A stretch of DNA of 64,000 nt from Adineta steineri (lineage: Eukaryota > Rotifera > Eurotatoria > Adinetida > Adinetidae): assembly GCA_905250115.1 (NCBI GenBank), contig CAJNOI010000031.1, positions 645,778 to 709,777 on the forward strand, written 5' to 3'. A program made the translations under genes and the position numbers. Below, piece by piece: positions 60,049 to 64,000 of the stretch. Each line of letters opens with the position of its first letter. The stretch's first letter is position 1. Under the pieces are notes generated by a model. It did not search any database. It was given only the letters and a program-made list of their open reading frames with translations, and had not been told where the DNA came from.

Positions 60049-61185
60049 AATTGACAGCGAATTAATGTGGCGATAAATGAATAAAGAATAACATTTTATG
60101 TTAAATATAGATGAAAGATATTTATATATATATATATGATCTAGAGTATAAATTTTTTTCTTACAATAAATAAATAAAGAGATTTTATTGATTGATTGAT
60201 TTCTACAGTAGTGAATTCTGTCAAGTTAACACCATTATTCCATTCATATACCTCTATTAGATTTATTTTAAGATTCAAATAAAATATCGAAAAAAAGACA
60301 ATGAATTAAAATTTTAGAGATTTTTCATATAAAACTAAATTTTATCTTTTTCTTTTGTATATACTTATACATGAATGATCTAGCGTTTTTGTAAAGGTTT
60401 AATAAATGAATTTGATTGGTGTATAACTACGACCAATTAAAAATTATTTGAACTATGACTATTAATCAATATACTGTCAAAGTTTATATTTACAAAAAAA
60501 GAAAGTCATATTTTTTTCCTGAAATTATTTCATCGATAGAAAAAAGTTGCACGTACAGTTTTAGTGAAGAAATTTTAAATTATATATAATTATGACTTAT
60601 GAAAATTCTATTAATTTACAAATTTGTCGTTTAAATGATGATTTCTCATAAATATATGTCTCGTCTATAAATGATAACAACACCTGATAACTAGGTAAGG
60701 TATACTATACCGTTTAAGGTGAAGTACAGATGAAAAAATATGATAACAATTAATAAGTGTATAATATTAAGTTTCTAGCTACTGGCCATAATATTGATGA
60801 TATAGTGCTTCTATAATGTCTATTTTATTTCTCTGAAAATAGAAATAAACAACTTGTAGTAACATGAATTTATTTTCATTCCACTAAAAAATGATAAATA
60901 CCAAAAAAACAACACTTTTGATTCATTATTTAAACCTTGATAATACAATTAATTTACCAATTCACAATATTTCATGCTTTGTAGTCTATATTTATATGTA
61001 GAACATTAAATTTTATCTCCGAATCATCATTTTTCGGCAAACGATAACAACCTGTAAAATCTGAATATTAACCTTTCAATTTACATAATATAAATATCTA
61101 TAAAAAATCATTTAAATAATAACAATACATATTTGTAGTTTTAGATTATTTTATCGATTGTACTTTTTATTCTTTTCAGTACATA
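60049..61185. other. Intergenic region between SSBP and the phosphatase (divergent)
   Basis: About 1.1 kb of AT-rich promoter space for two divergent genes, with no supportable ORF. A pyrimidine-tract acceptor (TTCTTTTCAG ending at about 61179) lies six bases before the phosphatase ATG. Confidence 0.4.
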
Positions 61186-62022
61186 ATGCTTGTGCCACAT
61201 CAAATTAATTTAAATTCATCAAAAGATGATATAATGAATAGTATAACGGATGATGAACGTAAAAAATTGAATGAACTTGAATCTGAACGTGGTTTAATTC
61301 TTGACAAACCTTGTCGATATACACCATATCATGAACCATCACTTGTTCTTGATGATTTCCTATTTTTGGGAGATATGCAACATGCAGCAAATCAAATATT
61401 ACTTCAACAATATAAAATTAGTAAGTTATTCAAATCAAAATTAAATTTGTATTGTTGTTTTTTCAGAACATATTTTAAATGTATGTGATTGGGGTACAGA
61501 CAAAAATATTCAAGATAATTTTAATGTCACTCATATCCCATTATCGGATGATTGTCAAGAAAATATTAAGCAAGTACGTAAATAAATTATGAATGAACTT
61601 GAATAAATACATTTTCTATAGCATTTCGATAAAACGAATGAATTATTACATGGATTTTATGAAAAGAACGAATGCTGTCTAGTACATTGTGCTGCTGGTA
61701 AAAATAAAAAGATTTACAAGGAAATATCTTCCTTAAATGATTATTATTTGTTCTAGGTATATCACGATCAGCAACAATTGTTCTTGCTTATTTAATGAAA
61801 TATCATCATAATACATTAAAAGATGCGTATGCTTTTCTTCATGACAAACGTCCACAAATTTCTCCAAATAAAGGATTTTTATTACAATTGATACGTTATG
61901 AAAATGAATTGATTCAATCTCGAGAAATAAAACCTGCAGATACAGCTGAATCCATTATAAAAGAAGAGAATCCAATAGAAACATTAGATGAATTTCAAGA
62001 AAAACATAAAATGAATAAATAG
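61186..62022 (+). CDS. Dual-specificity protein phosphatase
   Basis: Four exons (61186-61420, 61467-61573, 61622-61697, 61757-62022) give 227 aa. The DSP fold begins with VLDDFLFLGDMQHAAN. The general acid is probably Asp106 (IPLSDD), and the P-loop is HCAAGISRS with Cys137 and Arg143; an intron splits the P-loop between Ala and Gly. The helix after it reads ATIVLAYLMKYH, then LHDKRPQISPNKGFLLQL, as in the DUSP12/19/22 group. The short acidic C-terminus lacks other domains, so it is an atypical DUSP. Phosphatases of this type remove phosphate from Ser/Thr and Tyr; the target is unknown. Confidence 0.9.
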
Positions 62023-62137
62023 ATAAAAAATATTATTTTATTTCATATTTTTATACAAAAATAAAAATTTTCATTTTAATAATAAATAATTTTTTTAAAA
62101 AAAATAAAGAACAATGAAAGACTTGAGTTGTTGAATA

Positions 62138-62623
62138 TTAATTATTATCTTCATCTGCTAAATCGTTGTCATATTCGGTATCTTGATCTAAACGTAATTC
62201 AATTAAACTAGTTTCACAAAAAATTGATGCTGATATTGATGATATATCTGATTGTATTAGTTCATCATCATCGTCCAATGGTAATATCGTCGAATATTGT
62301 TGGTAACTACCACTATTATTCAGTTGTGAAAATGGGTTGACTTGGATTGCCACATGTGAATTTTGTAAATTATTTTTATCATTATCTATATATTGATACC
62401 TTCTGCGTTTTGTAGATGACTGATATTTGAATAAACTAATGGTTTTGAAAGACCCCATACCAATAATAAGAAGTATAACACCTATTAAAGGAATCGAATA
62501 AATCGATAGGTCGTTAAGAAACATATTTTGACAAATGAATGACGATGAAATCAATAAATACCAAGAAGAGAGACAGACAAACAGAGAGCAATGAGAAAAA
62601 GAACGAACTAAACAAACACGCAC
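62138..62623 (-). CDS. Small single-pass membrane protein, unrecognised
   Basis: An ORF of 161 aa. The first 33 residues are hydrophobic and Cys/Ser-rich; a second Met (residue 34, MFLNDLS) may be the true start. A clear membrane segment (about 42-60, SIPLIGVILLIIGMG) is followed by a basic stop-transfer (SSTKRRRYQY). The cytosolic tail is Asp/Ser-rich and ends in a strongly acidic stretch. No family is recognised. It is convergent with the phosphatase (115 bp between stops). Confidence 0.55.
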   Translation of the reverse strand: MRVCLVRSFSHCSLFVCLSSWYLLISSSFICQNMFLNDLSIYSIPLIGVILLIIGMGSFKTISLFKYQSSTKRRRYQYIDNDKNNLQNSHVAIQVNPFSQLNNSGSYQQYSTILPLDDDDELIQSDISSISASIFCETSLIELRLDQDTEYDNDLADEDNN

Positions 62624-62762
62624 TCGTACGAAGAGTATGAGTAACTAACGAATGTTATTTTTGTTATGGTAAGTAAAAAATATCATCACCTTTCATGACG
62701 TTCGAAATGTACATTATGTTGATAAACGAATAATTTGCATACATCATCATGATAATGTACTG

Positions 62763-64000
62763 TTAACGAGATTTTTTTATTCTTGAATTAATTAATGTAT
62801 TACTGGCAAATTCTTTTTGATTTATCGTTGTTTTATGCATGTCATCAAGATTATGTAGAACTTCTTCTATTTTATTGATATAATTTATTATCTTATTTTC
62901 AATATTATCAACATTTTGATTCAGTATAAGATATTCATCATAAGAAAGTTTATTATTAATATCTAAATATTTCAATAATGATAATTTAGTATATTATTCA
63001 TTTTGAATAAAAAAAACATGACAAAATACATCTGTTTATTTAATTCATTCTATACCAACAAAAAATCGAAATAAAAACTATAGTAACCAAAGTATGATTT
63101 GTTTATTTTAAAAACAAAGAACGCAGTGACTATGTTTGCCATTGAGTCGATTACGTAGAATGTAACAGATTTTTTTTGTTTTTAAAATAGAAACATTGAG
63201 AATGACAACCAAGTCGTTTTTACTGAAAAGATCAATAATCACCCGGAGAAACATTTCTAACCACATCGAATGGAATACTTTAAGTTTCTTAGTACAAAAA
63301 ATGTCATTCTTAAGTCTTTGTTATTTTCTTTTTTTTAGTATGAATACATTTTATTTCGTTTTACCTGATTTATTATCATCATGACTATGCAAAAAGGAAA
63401 AGATAATATCTATAAATAAATAAATATCATAACGTAATTTATTTTACTTGTCATCAATCTTAATTTGTCCAATATCCAAATCATGCTTCATTTGTTTCTG
63501 TTCTTCTTCATCTAGATTTCCATCATTATTTTTATCATATTTATTAATAATTTTTTTAATATCATCATCTGTATACCCTTGAATCTTAAATATACGTATA
63601 TAGATATTATTCGGTCAAGTTAAGTGTGCTCTAAATTTGGAGTTTACGGATCTCTAAGTTTTCGCGAAAAACTCTACCTGAAAACTGTTTTGATTGCTCT
63701 AATAGATACTCTGGACTGTACTGAGTCGACACTGGTGATGCTCAAGAAAAAAAGTACATAGTTACAACCGAAAAACTCGTAAACTCCAAATTTGGAGCTC
63801 ATTTAACTTGACCATATTATTTCGAAGTTGATATTTAATTTACTTTTAAATTAATTTTATAATCCATTGATTTTTTTCTTGGAATTAAATAATAAAAAAT
63901 CTTTGGAAAATTTTTTATTTTTAATATTTGTAATGTTTTATCCGATTCTATTCTTGAATATGTTTCATTTATAATTGCTAAAAACATATTCAATAAAACA
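62763..64000 (-). CDS. PKD2: Polycystin-2-like TRP channel, 3' part (5' end outside the window)
   Basis: Four minus-strand exons join in frame: 63844-64000 (continues beyond the window), 63448-63584, a 20-nt micro-exon at 63365-63384, and 62763-62962. The first gives the end of TM6 (LNMFLAIINETYSRIE), almost identical to the family. The second gives the EF-hand region (GYTDDDIKKII, then the loop DKNNDGNLDEEE). The last gives the C-terminal coiled coil (SYDEYLILNQNVDNIENKI), which aligns by eye with the PKD2 trimerisation coiled coil. Polycystin-2 is a Ca2+-permeable cation channel of cilia and ER. The intron between the first two exons (about 260 nt) contains a MITE. Confidence 0.88.
63604..63821. 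mobile_element. MITE with ~35-bp inverted repeats and 8-bp target duplication
   Basis: The left end (63613-63647, beginning GGTCAAGTTAAGTG) and right end (63779-63813) are inverted copies with about four mismatches over 35 bases. Both contain the palindromic core CCAAATTTGG or a one-base variant. The element is about 200 bp and has no ORF. The 8 bases ATATTATT occur directly on both sides (63604-63611 and 63814-63821), as expected for hAT-like or P-like transposition. It lies in an intron of the polycystin-2 gene. Confidence 0.8.

Noticed and set aside
63444..63447. Stop codon directly after the EF-hand exon as the end of polycystin-2
   Set aside because: A donor overlaps it, and a micro-exon plus the coiled-coil exon at 62763-62962 continue the known family architecture.

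Overview
The window looks like nuclear DNA of a bdelloid rotifer. It is strongly AT-rich. Most genes are broken by many short GT-AG introns of about 45-70 nt. The gene set is metazoan (HAND, DDX42, SNX14, PXK, SSBP, PLD, polycystin-2), and one intronless gene of bacterial type sits among them, as is common in bdelloids. The assignment is inferred from gene content and style, not from a marker gene. Two runs of ten Ns (35426-35435, 51592-51601) are assembly gaps of unknown true length. Exon joins were read by eye and checked by reading-frame closure; single coordinates may be off by 1-3 bases.

Layout. 0-16 kb: a rhodopsin-like GPCR (-); a His/Gln-rich multi-exon gene with two possible 3' ends; a TOM1-like VHS-GAT adaptor; an intronless ketol-acid reductoisomerase-like gene (transfer candidate); and an SNX14-like sorting nexin with the same interspersed repeat in two of its introns. 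16-25.6 kb: a tandem family of GH31 alpha-glucosidases with trefoil domains, made of a decayed copy followed by two complete 16-exon copies. 25.7-32.4 kb: a small Ly6/three-finger GPI protein (-), then more than 6 kb with no recognisable gene. 32.5-38.2 kb: a phospholipase D with PX and HKD motifs. 39.6-42.5 kb: a GILT thiol reductase, a small membrane ORF and an SLC52 riboflavin transporter, in one direction and closely spaced. 43.8-44.8 kb: a HAND bHLH factor (-). 47-50.1 kb: a DDX42 helicase, convergent with a MEST-like hydrolase (-). 51.4-55.6 kb, minus strand: an orphan exon next to an assembly gap, a PLCXD phospholipase and the pseudokinase PXK. 55.8-57.2 kb, plus strand: an unrecognised gene and an R-SNARE-like protein. 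58-60 kb: SSBP (-). 61.2-62 kb: a dual-specificity phosphatase. 62.1-64 kb, minus strand: a small membrane protein and the 3' end of a polycystin-2 channel, whose intron carries a MITE with an 8-bp target duplication.

Several genes serve membrane traffic and the endolysosome (TOM1, SNX14, PXK, PLD, R-SNARE, GILT, possibly the GH31 enzymes). They are scattered and in mixed orientation, so this is not a pathway cluster. The most notable items are the KARI-like gene with altered catalytic residues, the GH31 array, the paired intronic repeats in SNX14, two MITE-like elements, and alternative last exons of the His/Gln-rich gene, one ending in a CaaX box.
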